A DNA stretch of 64,000 nt from Antedon mediterranea (GCF_964355755.1 NC_092670.1:7527001-7591000); one strand, 5' to 3'; positions 1 through 13,840 are shown, counted from the first letter of the stretch. Program-made: numbers and translations. The notes: generated by a model from the letters alone, not told the origin.

Positions 1-308
1 TGTTTTATTTCCCCTTGTTTAAAAAAAAAATTAATCTGCACAAATTGAATAGTTCTTCCATACCCATTGGTTAACATTCTGGTTTGATGCTAAATTGAGA
101 AAAATTTGGTTCCCGATGTATGTAACTAAGGTTTTTGTTTTCAAAATGGACGTATCATATGCATTGTTGTGTTGGGATGCAATGTTAAGTCTACAATTAG
201 CGTCTATGTGTTCCGTCAAATGTTCCATTATCAATATGGTTGCAATACTTATTTTATAATTAAACCAGAGAAATTTCTAACTCAGGAGTTATCCTTTAAA
301 AAACTTAC
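1..308. other. VPS41 intron sequence at window edge
   Basis: This is intron downstream (in gene sense) of the last visible VPS41 exon. A 67-codon open frame at 31-234 on the minus strand has no resemblance to the VPS41 continuation expected next (a GVKI-type propeller strand) and lacks a convincing acceptor. I see no other feature here. Confidence 0.6.
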
Positions 309-3300
309 CAATTCATTGCTCCAGGCAATGAAGCATGACCTCCACTGAATATTTCTAATTTGACCTTCACCTTCATGGATTACTGTTGATTTATTTCGAT
401 TAAATAATCCCTTCTCATGTAGTAGCAACTGAAAGACAAGTTTTAATTAAAGTACAAATTAATTCATACTTAAATAAATGAAATGCAAATTAAAAAAAAT
501 ATTTCAATTTCCATTTTTCAACGAAAGAAATAATGCTCTAATCACGCCTAATCTTATAAATGATCTGATGCCTATAACCAGTTGACACACAACATAGTAC
601 AACCGCTATTAAGGGACACCTTCACAGGACCAGACAAAGTGTTTCCTCAATTGGGTACCTCTGAATAGGGGTTGGCCATAGTTTTTAAATAAAATTTCTC
701 CTTGTTAGCTTCTCGGAAGGTGTCCACTTAAAATGAGTGTTCCAAAGGATAGGTTTTTAACTGTTCTGTTTTTTGTTCTTATGACCCTCTACATGGATCA
801 AGTATTAACTGGTAGCCGTCAAAATATCAACTGTAATATTCCATCCACTGCAAGTACTCAGTAGAATATACATCAGTGTTTTCTCAATTCAACTACAGTA
901 CAATTTATTCTAACTAGAACCATAAATCATTTTTACTCTCCCATGGCATACATTCTAGTGATATATTTTTTCTTTCTAAAACTCAAACCTCATTATTTTA
1001 AATAGTCACTTACTGTAAATTAAATAAAATGCAGTAAATCAAAGCAGGATTATTCAAATTAATTCAATTATTAATGGCATCATAAATATTAATATCTTAA
1101 AATACAAAATAAGAGAAGTGTAGGTGTGTGTTTAGTTGTTGAGGGAAAAATGTGTTTCAGATATTCATAGGCTTATTGGATTTAAATGAGGACAGGTGGA
1201 AAAAGGCCTTTATTTAGAAATTAAATATTTTCTTATTTTGGGATAGTTTAATTTTTAATGTCCTAATTGCAGCCGATTCTTGTTCGGTATCATGACTAGT
1301 AACATTAACAACGAACATTGTGCAGTATCGTGTCTGATGACAGCAATAGGCTTATCATAGCACAAAACTTCTAAATACCAACTTAACCTAATCCTTTCAA
1401 TAATCTCTCACAACTATAGTATCACATGGGATGACAGTTAATGTCTAAAGACATGACACTACAGGATGTTTATTGTCACATGCCGATCATGTATTAAGTA
1501 GACAGTTGCTTTTGATATTCTTGAGAAAAAAATTACATGGATTGTTTATACTTCAGACCAATCTAGAAACTACAGTAGCACTCAGTTGTTGATCTTTAAG
1601 AGGAATAAAGAAAGTATTTTCTTTAATACAGTACAACTGTATGTGTAGTTAAATTTAACACACAAAAAAAGAAAATCCATAACCTAATGTACTATACTAT
1701 AACAATATACCAAATGTACTATAATTTTGCTATAACAACATTTAATAATTTCAGTTGCTGTTGCAGTGTTAGTTATTTTATAGTGTTATTTTTTTAACAC
1801 AAATATGAAATCTTAGAAGGCATAACAACAATAATCAATACGTTATCAATGGTATCATATGTACACAGCTGTTGTAAACAGATAGGTAAATCTATAGGAT
1901 AGCATTATATGGTGAACACTATTATCTAAAGTTACTACGTATTACTATTGAGAGGCCTATTACTGAAACATTCAATAATGTCAACATTTTTCTGTTTTTG
2001 TAATTTAGTTTTGATTCAATGAAACAAAAATCCTATTCATTACAGTACAACAGTATAACAGAACCATACAGTATGTCAGAATCTTAGTAGAAAATTTGGC
2101 AAATACTATGGGTCTGATTTTACTCAACATTAACATTGGAATTATTCAAAGTATTGTGTCCATATTTAGTCTAAGTTAGATAGTGATATAATACTTGAAC
2201 ATGGGAATATATTTGGCCATAAACGATAAACAGCTTGGCCTGGCCAGTATCGTTAATGGTGGCCTTGTATTGGGGACATCTGCTTCAATAACTTTAGTGG
2301 CACAAATTATATACAGTATTGCTTCATTCACAAAATAAGCAATTTTAATGCAATATCATTTTCCCATGCATTATACAGTGTTATAGTTTATCCTTGGCAG
2401 TAGTTGACGTTACTGTCAATGAATTTGATGATAAATGATAGCGCCCTCATAGGTTTAAAATGGCAATACTATTCAATAGTCAAAATAGTCATAATACACA
2501 GGCATCCCAATTAAAGACCAACTTAAAAAAAAAAGAATTCATCTAAGAACTAATATCATTTCATTAATTTTGGCAAAACATGAACACCTTACTCATCTTT
2601 AAAGATGTACTAGGTTCTTTAAAGTGCACACAATCAATTTGTGTACACTGGATCTGCGGTTTTTAGTCCTTATCCAAGATTATATTGAACATTGAAATAC
2701 ATGTACAAATATTAAAAAGATCACGGTGACAAGAACAATAGGGAGTAGTAGCACACACAGTGTACTTACCTTGTCTCCCCCTGTTACATAACGTCTGCTA
2801 CTCCCCACTGAAAACTTGGGATCTAGGGCTACAGCCTAGAATGAGAAACAAAGATATTAGATAACTTTTAGATTATAAAATGAAATATGATACAAACAAT
2901 ATGATTAATGAAAGCAAAACAGTGAAAAGCCCACAAATCATTCAACATCCATCAAACTTCATTATCATAAATTATGACTAATATTTATTACTTCATCATA
3001 AATTATAATAATGTACTGTAACTTATACTTTCAAATAAGGCAAAAGTAGTACAGTAAAATGATAATTAGATTGTGTCAATATACAGTGACATATCAGTAT
3101 TCTTTATTTACAATAATACTTACAATGAGAAAAATATCAAAGAAACAAACTTAAGTAAACAACTTAATATGGTATTGTAAATAATTTTATTTAATATAGA
3201 TTATTGTTTAATACAAGGTTTTAGATATTTTAAATTTGGTTCAATATATTATTTATTTCAAAAGGTGATAATTACTGTAAATGTTTCAGATATACAGTAA

Positions 3301-6300
3301 GCCCAGATTGGGATACAATCTAATTTTGGTCAAATACTATATATTGTATAGGGAATATAAATCATTTAGTTTCTTACAATTATATATTTCTTACCTTTAT
3401 AGGACAATCAAACACCTGTACAACATTGTGTTCAGATTCGTATAGACCTGTTACAGCTACCTATAAGATACAATGCATAAAAACACACTATTATTGATTA
3501 ACAATTATACATTTTAAAGAATAAAAAGAAGAGATGTACTCAGTACAGTATGGATGGATGAAAAGATGTATGGAGGCATAAAGATGTATGGAGGCATAAA
3601 GAGATGGATGGATGAAAATATGAGTGAATGAAATGATGGATGGATGAAAAGATGTATGGAGGCATAAAGAGATGGATGGATGAAAATATGAGTGAATGAA
3701 ATGATAGATGGATGAAAAGATGTATGGAGGCATAAAGAGATGGATGGATGAAAATATGAGTGAATGAAATGATGGATGGATGAAAAGATGTATGGAGGCA
3801 TAAAGAGATGGATGGATGAAAATATGAGTGAATGAAATGATAGATGGATGAAAAGATGGATGGAGACATGAAGAGATGGATGGATGAAAAGATAGATGAA
3901 TGAATAAAAAGATGGATGGAGACATGAAGAGATGGATGGATGAATAAAAAGATGGATGGAGACATGAAAAGATGGATGGATGAAAAGATGGATGGAGACA
4001 TGAAGAAATGGATGGAGAAATGAAGAAATGAATATAAAAAATAAAAAAATTGATATATCAATGAAAAGATGGATAAAGTGATGAATAACTGAAAAGAGGA
4101 AAGAAGAGATGGATTAATGAAAAAAATAGATGAGTGACGAAATAGATGGAGAAATAAAGAGATAGATGAATGAAGAGATTAATCGTTATAGGGATAGATG
4201 AATACAAATACAAAGAGAAAGGTTGAAAAAAATGTATGGATTGAATTTATTGATGAATGAATGAATAAAGAAATAGATGGACTAATGAAAGATGGATATG
4301 AAACATATGTACAGGACATAAGAAACATGATAAAACAACTGTTATTGTTACAGTCATATCAAAATGGAGTATGTCGGTGAGTGACATATGTCTGTGTGTA
4401 TAGAATATCTGACACAGGAGTTTGGCATCTGTCAATCAGCATCTGACTTGGACATATATCGTTCTTACCCGTCCATCATCTGAACAACTTGCTATGTAGT
4501 CACCATTCTGATCCAAACTAATCTGATTAACCGTCGTCGTATGCTGAGGATAAAACAAACACAAAGTTATTCAACATTAACCATTCACCAATATCATTAT
4601 TAATTCATTATAAATTATTTCACTGTCACATACAGTAAAGCCCCTTTTACACACAATTTATAGCAATAAGTCTGCCAGGAGGTTAGTGTTCATTTACAAC
4701 CCATAAAAAAAAGGCTTTCATTGAAGCAAACTTAATTCCCCTTTCACACAAGATTTACAGAGATATTAGTGTTAGCCTTTATGATTCTTTCAAGAAAAGG
4801 CTTTATCATCACAGATATGAAGTTGAAGTTTAGCTTTAGTTTAAGTTGTTTTAAAATATGTTTAAATGTGCCGTAGGGCCCCTTGGAAGAGCAGTTTTAT
4901 TTTATTACTGAGAGGGCTACCTACTGAAAGAAAACGAAATAAAAATATAATACAAATCACATTCACTCATCAGTGGAAATACAATATTCATTTATTGTGT
5001 CATTTGCATATAACTGAAATGCTACAAGCGCACGATCCAAGTATAACATAGTTTTTAGTGTAGGAGAAATACATGGCCCTCATCTGCACCTCTCAACATT
5101 GTGTTTCTGGATTTTGGTACACTTTTTAACAACTGATTTTTTCATAGCATGCGTAAATATGTTGCATCAACTCTAGATAGACAGGGTCTGTAGCTAGTCT
5201 TGGATAATTTTAAGCCTAAACTTTTACATTAACATTACGGAAAGCTTTGGTTTTGTGAAATATGTATAACGATAATATTACCATGTACGCCTTTTTTTAT
5301 GCATGGCAAAATTGTGCACATAGATAGCTGACAAGAACCATACTAAAGACTATTTCACATGGTCTTATCTGGAGAACACTATTTATAAATTTAAAGTGTG
5401 CAAACAGCAGCATTAATATACTTACAACAGCTTCTTCTTTCTCATTAATGTTGTTGCCTTGGTGATCCAACACATGAACTGTTCCCCAATGTGTCCCCAT
5501 TGCTAGAAACTAAATAAAAATGTATGAATTCAAACATTGTACAGCAATAGTACACTGAATTAGAAACCAGATGTATAAGAGAAATTATTCAAATCTAAAG
5601 AAAGTGGTCATTTCAAGCGGACAAGAATTTAAAATAAAAATAAAGGAATCAATGAAACCAAACAAGTGTTGGTAATGGAGTCTGCTTTCATATTTGGAAA
5701 TAGCATGTCAAATTTTGTTTAAGCCTTTAAATTTAGAAATAAACAGGTCATCATCAGTAATTTCATTATAATGTATAGTAATATGGTCTCTTATTTTGAT
5801 CTTTTATATTTTTGTAATGCCTTACTATGTAAATATTGTGGTTTTAGGCTTCAGGATGTTACATTATATAATGATTATTGCAATAAAGACCAATTATATA
5901 TTTAAGTGACGAGTCAATCTTGACAAACCTTTGAATGTACAGCCATACAGCTTGCCGCATGTTTTTCTAAAATCTTCTCCAGATCATTTCTGATTCGCTC
6001 ATACTTTAGTTTTGGTTCCTCAGCTTCCTCTTCTTCTTCATCCTCATTGTCGTCATCATCATCTTCTTCTGAATCCTCCTCTTCAGAATCTTCCTCTTCT
6101 GATGAAAGGTATTGTTCCTAAAGTGTACAACAAAATGGTTGTTAGTTAATAAAAGCTTCCCTGGTGAACATTCACTGCTAGAAAAAGCAAGACTTGAGTG
6201 CCATTCTAAAATTGAATTGAATTCCAGGATTTCCATGATAGGACCAGTGTCAGAAACCACATGTCCTAAACATCTCGGCCGCCGACAATCTCGGCCGCCG

Positions 6301-8085
6301 ACAATCTCGGCCGCCGGATTAAAAAGCCGAATTGTATGGCACACCACCGATGCTTGTATTGTGAGTAATTAAAATGTAATGCAGCGCATACGCACGTATT
6401 CTACATGTATACAATACTAATTAATAAATTCATTAATTAACTTTTAATTATTGTTTTAATAAATGCTTTTTTTCTAAATTTTTCAGATTAATAAATTAGT
6501 AGTAGTGATATCAATCAATATAAATATATTTTACTATTCGATTTATTTTATATCTAAAGCTGGCTAACTTGAAAAAAATATTATTTGTGATACCCCTAAA
6601 GGTGTCAGATGAAATCGGTCGCGTTTGAAATCGGTCGCGATAAAATCAACATCCGGTATTTTGTATGGAGCACCGCTAGATACGCTTTTTATTATATTAG
6701 TTACGTTTGATATCGGTCGCGTTTTATTTTGGTCGCGCTAATTTGTATATGGCGCATTAGATAAATTTTTAATGAAAACGCTCATTATGTTTTCAGTTAA
6801 TTTTGAATATTATAATTTCTAATAATAGGCCTAATAGTACTATTTGACATTATTTTTAACCTCGATCGTTATTTTTTAAGCACAGTAAATATAAATATTA
6901 TCTCATTATTTATAAATAATTTGTGTTTTCATTTTATCTTACAGGTTTTAATGAAGTGTAATGTGTTCTTTTAGAAAATCGTTTTAAAAATGTTTTGTTT
7001 TTGTTTTATTGAATATTGTGCAAGTTTTTGAAAAGATTGGCATGCCACTGTTTAAAGTTTTGAAAATAATAAATAATAATGTAATAGTTAAACAAGTAGT
7101 ACGGTATTGCCGAATCTTTATATCTCATTTACATACTATCGAATCTTTCTACAGTATTGCATTATATATCTAAGATTACAAAACAACGACAATCAAAGCG
7201 CACACGGCGTTCCATACAGATTACCGTTATTGAACTAGCGGCCGCTTTGGTTGGCGGCCCCTTCGACTGTAATTCCACGTCATCACTATTACACTATCAT
7301 AACAGGCACTTTTGGCGCTCCATACAATATTGCGTTCTGTAACCGGCCGCTGAGGTTGTCGGCGGCCGAGATGGACCCCAAGCCCTGTACTACAGACATC
7401 CTGCTGGATTGGATACCAATACCATCCATCATGCTTCTGCACTAGGCTACTACTACTAGTAACTAGCCTAGGCCTATTCAATATCATGCTCAAAGCTGCT
7501 TGATTGATAATCCTTCCATTCAGATCTCCTAAACCAGGTAGACCTAGCAAACTTCAACTACTATACTATATTCTGGGCCTAGCCTACAGTAACTCTCTAC
7601 TCTACTAGGCCTCTCTCTAGCCTAGAAGCTGAGTAATGTGTAGTAAGACAAAATGAGCAGTCAGTCAGCCTGGAAAAGTGTGTAATAAACTTTAAAAAAT
7701 GCATTTTCGTCGATAACCAGGCCTATGCCATACTATGCAGTTCGATTTTTACTAGCCTACTAGGCCAAACACAGTCTCGTGACACCAGCTAAAAAGTACA
7801 ACATTTTTCTAGGCCCAACATGTCTCGTGACACCAATTTAACGGAGGGCAGAGGCGCCTGCTCCACCCGCCAAACTCACGAGTGATATTCCATGCAAGTT
7901 AGGCCTAACTTTAATGGCCTTTGTGTAAACAATGATAACATTATCACCATAAAAAATATTCCTATTACATAAGTAATTAAGATAGCATAATGGTAATATA
8001 ATTATCAAAATGCATATGCTTTTAATTTTGCACCAAATTACAATCAATATCTACCGACCTCTTTGGCTTCCGTGTTTTCTGCCAT
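309..8085 (-). CDS. VPS41: VPS41, HOPS complex / AP-3 vacuolar sorting subunit (5' part, 7 exons)
   Basis: VPS41 is a cytosolic membrane-tethering subunit of HOPS. It acts in late endosome-lysosome fusion and AP-3/regulated secretory trafficking. Coding exons in gene order are 8059-8085, 5929-6117, 5426-5509, 4469-4543, 3395-3460, 2770-2835 and 309-428. All have AG/GT borders and all junctions are phase 0, giving 209 residues from MAENTEAKE. Residues 10-45 form a long acidic tract, followed by EEPKLKYERIRNDLEKIL and CMAVHSKFLAMGTHWGTVHV, the opening of the WD40/beta-propeller. Later strands include ISLDQNGDYIASCSDDGR and VIHEGEGQIRNIQWRS. These match the order and spacing of the animal VPS41 N-terminus. 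The start is the only ATG giving the family's short MAE leader before the acidic stretch. The rest of the propeller, the clathrin-repeat solenoid and the RING end lie beyond the left edge. No frame break is seen. Confidence 0.94.
429..2769. other. VPS41 intron 6 contents
   Basis: This 2.3-kb intron is AT-rich with many short words of the TACAGTA type. At about 598-735 are phrases typical of an old Tc1/mariner-like MITE (ctattaagggacacc near 605, tgtccacttaaaatgag near 720), facing each other as an imperfect inverted pair. A SINE core fragment is entered separately. No exon-like open frame was found. Confidence 0.4.
2600..2690 (-). repeat. SINE central-domain fragment
   Basis: About 90 bp closely match the middle of the full SINE at 23315-23652, with the same order of phrases (aagatgtac, aggttctttaaagtgcac, gtgtacactgga, tagtccttatccaaga). 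The tRNA-like head and the tail are missing, so this is a decayed or truncated copy. It lies in VPS41 intron 6, in the same orientation as the gene. Confidence 0.75.
3550..4290. repeat. GATGGATGAAAA minisatellite with 68-bp higher-order unit
   Basis: This is a degenerate GATG/GATGAAA array in VPS41 intron 4 (3461-4468). In 3600-3850 it is organised into about four nearly identical 68-bp units; the phrase gagatggatgg recurs at 3601, 3669, 3737 and 3805. Beyond 3850 it becomes shorter and irregular and fades by about 4290. Long minus-strand open frames here (Ser/His/Ile/Phe-rich) are artefacts of the repeat. Confidence 0.92.
4544..5425. other. VPS41 intron 3 contents
   Basis: This is intron between the HTTTVNQ and FLAMGTH exons. 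Around 4634-4770 two half-matching phrases (ccccttttacacacaattta and ccctttcacacaagatttac) look like a decayed MITE or a short local duplication. The open frame at 4866-5051 is unremarkable and not exon-like. Confidence 0.35.
6271..7373. mobile_element. Non-autonomous DNA element with CATCTCGGCCGCCGACAA termini
   Basis: This 1.1-kb element in VPS41 intron 1 is bounded by GC-rich inverted termini. The left end reads catctcggccgccgacaa, and the reverse complement of 7347-7373 begins with the same 18 bases. The left end repeats the caatctcggccgccg block three times. A subterminal word of the form TGTATGG(A/C)GC(A/G)CC occurs near 6332 and 6662, and inverted near 7211 and 7314; ggtcgcg words cluster at 6617-6737. 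No target duplication is obvious and no transposase frame is present. The superfamily is not assignable from this copy. Confidence 0.65.
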
Positions 8086-8170
8086 GGCTGGTCACTCGCG
8101 CTTTCCTCGCATCGTTCGTCACACACAAAAACAGAGCTGAGTGCAGAGCAGCTATCGTCTGCTAAGCACA
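8086..8170 (-). promoter_or_regulatory. Probable VPS41 5' UTR/promoter region
   Basis: This is the sequence just upstream of the VPS41 start codon, locally richer in CpG than its surroundings (cactcgcgctttcctcgcatcg). No TATA box is seen, as is usual for a housekeeping gene. The transcription start cannot be placed from sequence alone. Confidence 0.3.
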
Positions 8171-11100
8171 TAAACTTATGTTAATGTATACTAATATATT
8201 ACAAAATGCTAATGTTCTTCCGCTCAAATTATCTTATGATATTTCATTATCATATCAAAATCGGTATCAAGAAAAATATACATAATAGATGTTTTTTCAT
8301 TCTAACTCTCATATAAAATAAATAAATCTTAATATTACGTGGGATATGTTTAATTTTGATTGACCTATTTTATCTTGGCCCCAGGAGAAATACTATGGAA
8401 CATCAACAGAGTTATCAGCCCCTGGTAATTTAATCTAATTTGAATAAAGAGATCTGGTAGAGATTGGGTTTTTGTTAGAATATCACGAAATATTCGCAAA
8501 GGTTTATTTATTGTGTAAGTAGAAATGTATTATCTTTTTCATATTTTGGCCACATTTACCAGTATTTTTAGATATCGTAAGAGAAATCTTACATTTGTAT
8601 TGGTAGGTTTTGTAATTATCATAATTTATTGAAAGTGGCACGTGCGGTCTATTGTGGTCGTATTTATGAAAAGCAGTAGGCCTGGCTAAGGCTTTGTGCG
8701 ATCGCCTTTCTTCAACCAAGAAGAATTCTGACTTATTATCGAAATCGCCATCTCACAAGTAAATTTCCACGGTGTCTTGGTTACTGTCTTTCTTTTACAT
8801 TTGATCAGATGTTGATAACGTTGTTCTTCATTTTCCTGACGAATTAGTAAGTACGTATACAATTAATTGTTTACTCTCTCTGTTTATTATTATCATAATT
8901 TATAAACACATGTGTATTTATTTTTAATTCCGCATTTGTAATACTATCGCCGTTCGCTTGGTAGCACACTGCGCGGCATCTGTTGTGGCTTCTTCTGACA
9001 GATCCCTATTTAGCTACAGGGGCCTTCCCATCTCATAGACACATCGTTTTGGATTTTAAATTGTTATTTTCATTTATTTATTTATTAGAAAATTTAATAT
9101 AATATTAAAGTAGATGCTTAAATTTATGGATGCTTACAATATGATAAAATTGAGTAGGATTTTTGAATGTGATTTTTGTTCTTTAAGTAGACAAATGTTG
9201 GCTTGTATTGTAAGCTCTCTCTGTGGGGTTTGGCTGTCAAAGCCTCTTTGTTGATAATTGATAGGCCATTTCCTATCCAACTCATTAACATCTGCCGGAC
9301 CTTATTAATTTACTATGTTAATTGGCTGAAATACATTAATAAATGATTTAATCAAATGATTTAATATTAATGTTAACATTTTATATTTTCATTTATGTTA
9401 AAAAATGTCTTATCTCTATAATCATACAAAACTGCAAATTTTATTACATATTATAAATTGTATTGACCTTTATAATATAAATAGCACATTTTTTAGTATT
9501 TTTTTCTCACAAGAAATCACAATTTTTTCAATGATTCAATATTTGTGTGAACTGAGTGGAATATTATATTTCATTTTATTTAATTCATAATTGAATTTAC
9601 TATAAAAAGGAGTAAAGGACAGTGACCAAATATAATTGATTACTATTAATATGATTTAAACTTATACTATACTTCCATATATACAATTACACTTACATTA
9701 GGTAATCAATATAATTTTTTTATTTAAAATTTAATATAAAAAATTAAAAATAATAGATTTTCATAGTTTTATTTATAATTAAGTGTTTGAAGATCTACTG
9801 TATATTCAACAAAGATATACATTTTAACAGGAATTTCCAATATATTTGTGTATAAAAGTTTCATTTTTTTTTCTTTTGGAAAAAATAATGAACAAAGATA
9901 AATTGCACTAAAGAAATGCTTTCTTTTGTATGAACATAACATTTCTCATTTTCAATCTTAATTTTCTGTCCTTGGAAATGTTGCTGTAATTTCAGAAATA
10001 CAAAAAAATACATTTACAGCATTTTGTATTTCAGAATTAATTGGCTTACTTTAAAGCTTAGTATCCAATGTAGATGAAATTATTGGACTTAGTTAAAAAG
10101 AAGCTTACATTTTAGATTAGTTTGAGATTGTAAAGTATTTAGCGAATCCATTTGTTGAACTGTGAGTGTAGTTTGTATAATACAATTTAAAACCTTTGCT
10201 ATTAATCTTTCTTCAGGTTGCTATGTTCAGCTTTTTCTACTTTGCATCTTAAAGAAAACTAATGAATCTGATTTTTGACTCTGATTTTATTTCATGAATA
10301 CAATAATTGAGCAAAAAATAAATCATGATTTCACCAGAACTTGTCTAGCAATGTAATTTGTAAAACAGATTATATATTTTAATTATTTTGTTGATTCTAA
10401 TTTAAATGGCTGATTGTCAATAAATTGATATAATTAGATAAAAAATATATTACCTGTTTAAAAAAAAAATTATAAATATTTTTTTTTAAATACTTCCCCC
10501 TCCCCTAAAATTGATTGCGATGTTGACGCCGAACAAGTACAGTATATTTTTTTGATTTGGCCTTAATTAAGTTTTTATACTTAAAAATACACACTGTTTC
10601 GTCTACCATCCCGAGTTTAAGGGTAATTGAAACGAAAGCATTCGATGATGCGTACAGTAGTGAAAAATAAAGCGAGTGGAGAACTTTGTGATGTCATTAA
10701 GCAACAAAATAGCTATATTGTTTTATTAAGTTAAAACTTGATACTGATGGTTTGAGAAAGATGACTAGAAATGTTCCCCAAAATAAAAATGTACTCGACA
10801 GGTATGGTATTTAAATATGAACCGGAGTACTGTAGATCCAGAATTGTTTTTAATGTGGAAGTTCTGTATAACATTAATATTCTATAACAAAAATTAGTAA
10901 TTTCATTTTAGCTGTCATAAGGGGGAGTGTATACATCTTCTGATTTGCCTCTGATGACATTTTTTTTAAAAATATTCATTGATACTGAATAAAGAAACAC
11001 AAACTCAGTAATTTTACCAATCATGAGTATCAGTTCCTGCAAATGTTTGTGTCATTTGTCAAATTACGTTGTGTCTAACTGTACATTATGTCCTTGTGTT

Positions 11101-13458
11101 ACACACTAGGGGGAACTAAGCTCTAGGCTACAGTAATGGTAAAAACAAAATGATTAGCATTGGTCGTGATATTGAATAAGATGAGAAAAAAACGGATGTT
11201 TTCAGACAAATCAAACATCTTTCTACTGAATAATCTGTCTACTGCATTAAAGGAAGCTTTCTTTTGTTTACATGACAAATAAACAGTTAGTAAAGTTTAG
11301 GTTTGTGGTATAGTACTGTACAACATGAATGAACAGTATTCCTACAGTAGTAAACTATTTCTGACCAAATTGAACAAGATAATCATAATTGCTGGATATT
11401 AGTGATTTTAAACTGTTGATATATATCAAACTTACAGTATGATGAAAATATATGAAAAATTATATATTTAATAAATTTATTTTTTGAAATTTCAAAATCT
11501 GACTTTAGATCTTCAAAATATAGAATTAAATCTTTAATTAAACACCAAAATTTTCAAGATAGACTTTGTTGGTGTCATGTCCAGTCTGCATAGAATTGCC
11601 TTTCTCCATAACCTAATCAAAACTTCAAGACATTCTAAATCATACTTTATTTCCTTTTGGGAAAACATGGTCATACTGTACCACAAACCTAACATTACTA
11701 CATATTATTTTATTTTATTACAGTAGTTGATAACTGCATATTGTACTGTGATTCAAATTTTTTTGGGGGATTTATTACTCTACGGTATATACAGTAAGAA
11801 AGAATCTTCAGTAAAATAAATGAATTAGAATGCAACACATACATCTGTACCTTATCCAATATCTTACTATGTTAACTAGAGGCGACATACTGTTTAGCTT
11901 AAATTACTATGAACTTTATCCTAACATGTACATAATGCATTAACAATTTTAGAAATCAAATATACAGTAAATAAAGAATCAGTCATGAAAATGATATTGT
12001 GATTCTTATCAACTACAGTATAAAGGATTTTTGGTTGAGTAAAAAATGGAAACAGAAAGAAACATGCAGTAAAATGATATACATTTGTAGTAATTGAGAG
12101 GCAGACGTATTGCTAAACTGAACAAATCGCCCAAACCTCCTAAAAACTTTGCTAAAACCTCTTAAAACTTTGCACAAACCTCCTCCAAACCACTTACTGA
12201 TAAGACTAGACTAATGTACAGTACAGTGAAACAATATGAACAACATTTTGAAATTGTTTTTGTGTAAAAATTCATTTTTTTTAGTGCAAAAATTCATCCA
12301 AACCTCCAAAAACCTTAAACAAACCAAAATCCAAGCCACTTAATATCGATTATATGCAGTACTTGACTACTGTAAAGTAGTACTGTACCCATTTCACAAC
12401 AGTATGTAAAAAGTTGTAAAAAGTCTACCAAAGCTACTGTAATATATCTCAGAGTTATTTACAGTACATACAATACTATCTGTCCTCAAACATGCTTTGT
12501 CAACTAAAAAAAAACGGCTAAAATGATGAGTTAGAGAAATCAATCTGTTTATATAAATTGGTCTGTTTCAATTAAAACCACTCTAAAATGTGGGAGTGTC
12601 TTGCTTGATGCGAGACGGTTAGTAACTACTGTATGCAGAAGCAAAGTTTACTTGTTAGACAAATTTATATAATATAAAAATTTGTACAGTATAAGGAACT
12701 GGTTTTTTAGATACATATCACCATATTTTAAATAACTGTTGAAAATTCAATATCAGGAGATTAAAACTGTACGTAAGAAATGGATATTTAGCTAAAAAGC
12801 AAATTGATGATGATTAAAATATGTCCTGTATGCGTAATTTATTAGAAATCTAAAAATGTCTTTTTTTTAAATCAATATTCCCTCTTTGTACAAAACATCG
12901 TTTCAAATACATAAGAATTTAATTCTAAAATAAATAAAAAATCCAACTATCTATTTATTGAACTTTGACAAGTACGTTGATTTATTCAGTGATACATCCT
13001 GTGTACTGCAGTTAGTACATAAAAAATTGACTTTGATTTGACAGTAATTTGTCTGTCGATTGAACTTTGACCTACCCACAGTACTCTTTAGGCAACATGA
13101 AGAAAACTCAGATACAATCATCTAGAATACAAAAATAAAGTCGAATGGGTGAATATAGAATTTACTGTAAACACTACTATATACTGTAGGCCAAAAAATG
13201 TGAAAGTATTGTAAATTTCAGAGGAGGGAGTTTTTTTTTTCTTAACGTCCTATACAGTATTTTAATACAGGTAGGCCATCGACTTGATTTAAATTCTACT
13301 TTTTTACTGTAAACATAAACACATTTTCAACTTTAAGAAAACCATTTATAATGCAATAGTAATACAATTGTTCCTCCACACAACATATTTAACAGAATGA
13401 ATTTCCAACATTAAAAAATGGATATAATGTTTTAAATAATTAGCAATAAAGTTAGTTT
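8171..13458. other. Gene-poor intergenic DNA between VPS41 and POU6F
   Basis: This 5.3-kb AT-rich stretch contains no exon-like frame, no complete repeat and no recognised RNA gene. The tracts at 12125-12190 and 12295-12330 repeat the word caaacctcc. TACAGTA/TACTGTA words are scattered densely from 11100 to 13300. The open frame at 9405-9590 is compositional noise. Confidence 0.5.
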
Positions 13459-13470
13459 AAATCGAGTCAA

Positions 13471-13840
13471 AAATTGATAACAACACAAAGAGCGATGGAA
13501 AGAAAAATGGTAAATCTATCAACACGAGACAGAGTAAAGCATAGTGAGATACGGAAAAGAACAAAAGTCAAAGACATCATGGTAAAGATCAAAGAAATGA
13601 AATGGAGATGGGCAGGACACATAGCCAGAAGAGACGACAACAGATTGACGAAGAGATTGAATGAATGGCAGCCGAGGACAGGGAGAAGAAGAAGAGGACG
13701 GCAAAAAAGAAGATGGCGTGACGACATAACAGCATACATGGAAACAGCAACATGGGAAAGATCGGCAAGGAACAGAACTAAATGGAAACAGTTGGAGGAG
13801 GCCTTCACACAGCAGTGGGTGAAATAGGCTATGAGATGAG
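13471..13840 (+). mobile_element. 5'-truncated RTE-like non-LTR retrotransposon (RT C-terminus)
   Basis: A frame ending in a stop at 13827 encodes the C-terminal tail of an endonuclease-reverse transcriptase of the RTE-like type common in invertebrates. Recognisable features are an RDRVKHSEIRKRTKVKDIM segment, then MKWRWAGHIARR, a basic GRRRRGRQKRRWRDDI block and a Trp-rich end. The insertion is only 370 bp and ends in a short atgag-type tail after the stop. It is flanked by the perfect 12-bp direct repeat aaatcgagtcaa (13459-13470 and 13841-13852), a target-site duplication. This is a dead-on-arrival copy; the frame appears intact from truncation point to stop, which suggests a fairly recent insertion. 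Confidence 0.9.

Noticed and set aside
3491-4061. Three long overlapping minus-strand open frames rich in Ser, His, Ile and Phe
   Set aside because: They translate the GATG minisatellite; all three frames stay open because of the repeat, and no domain or splice structure is present.
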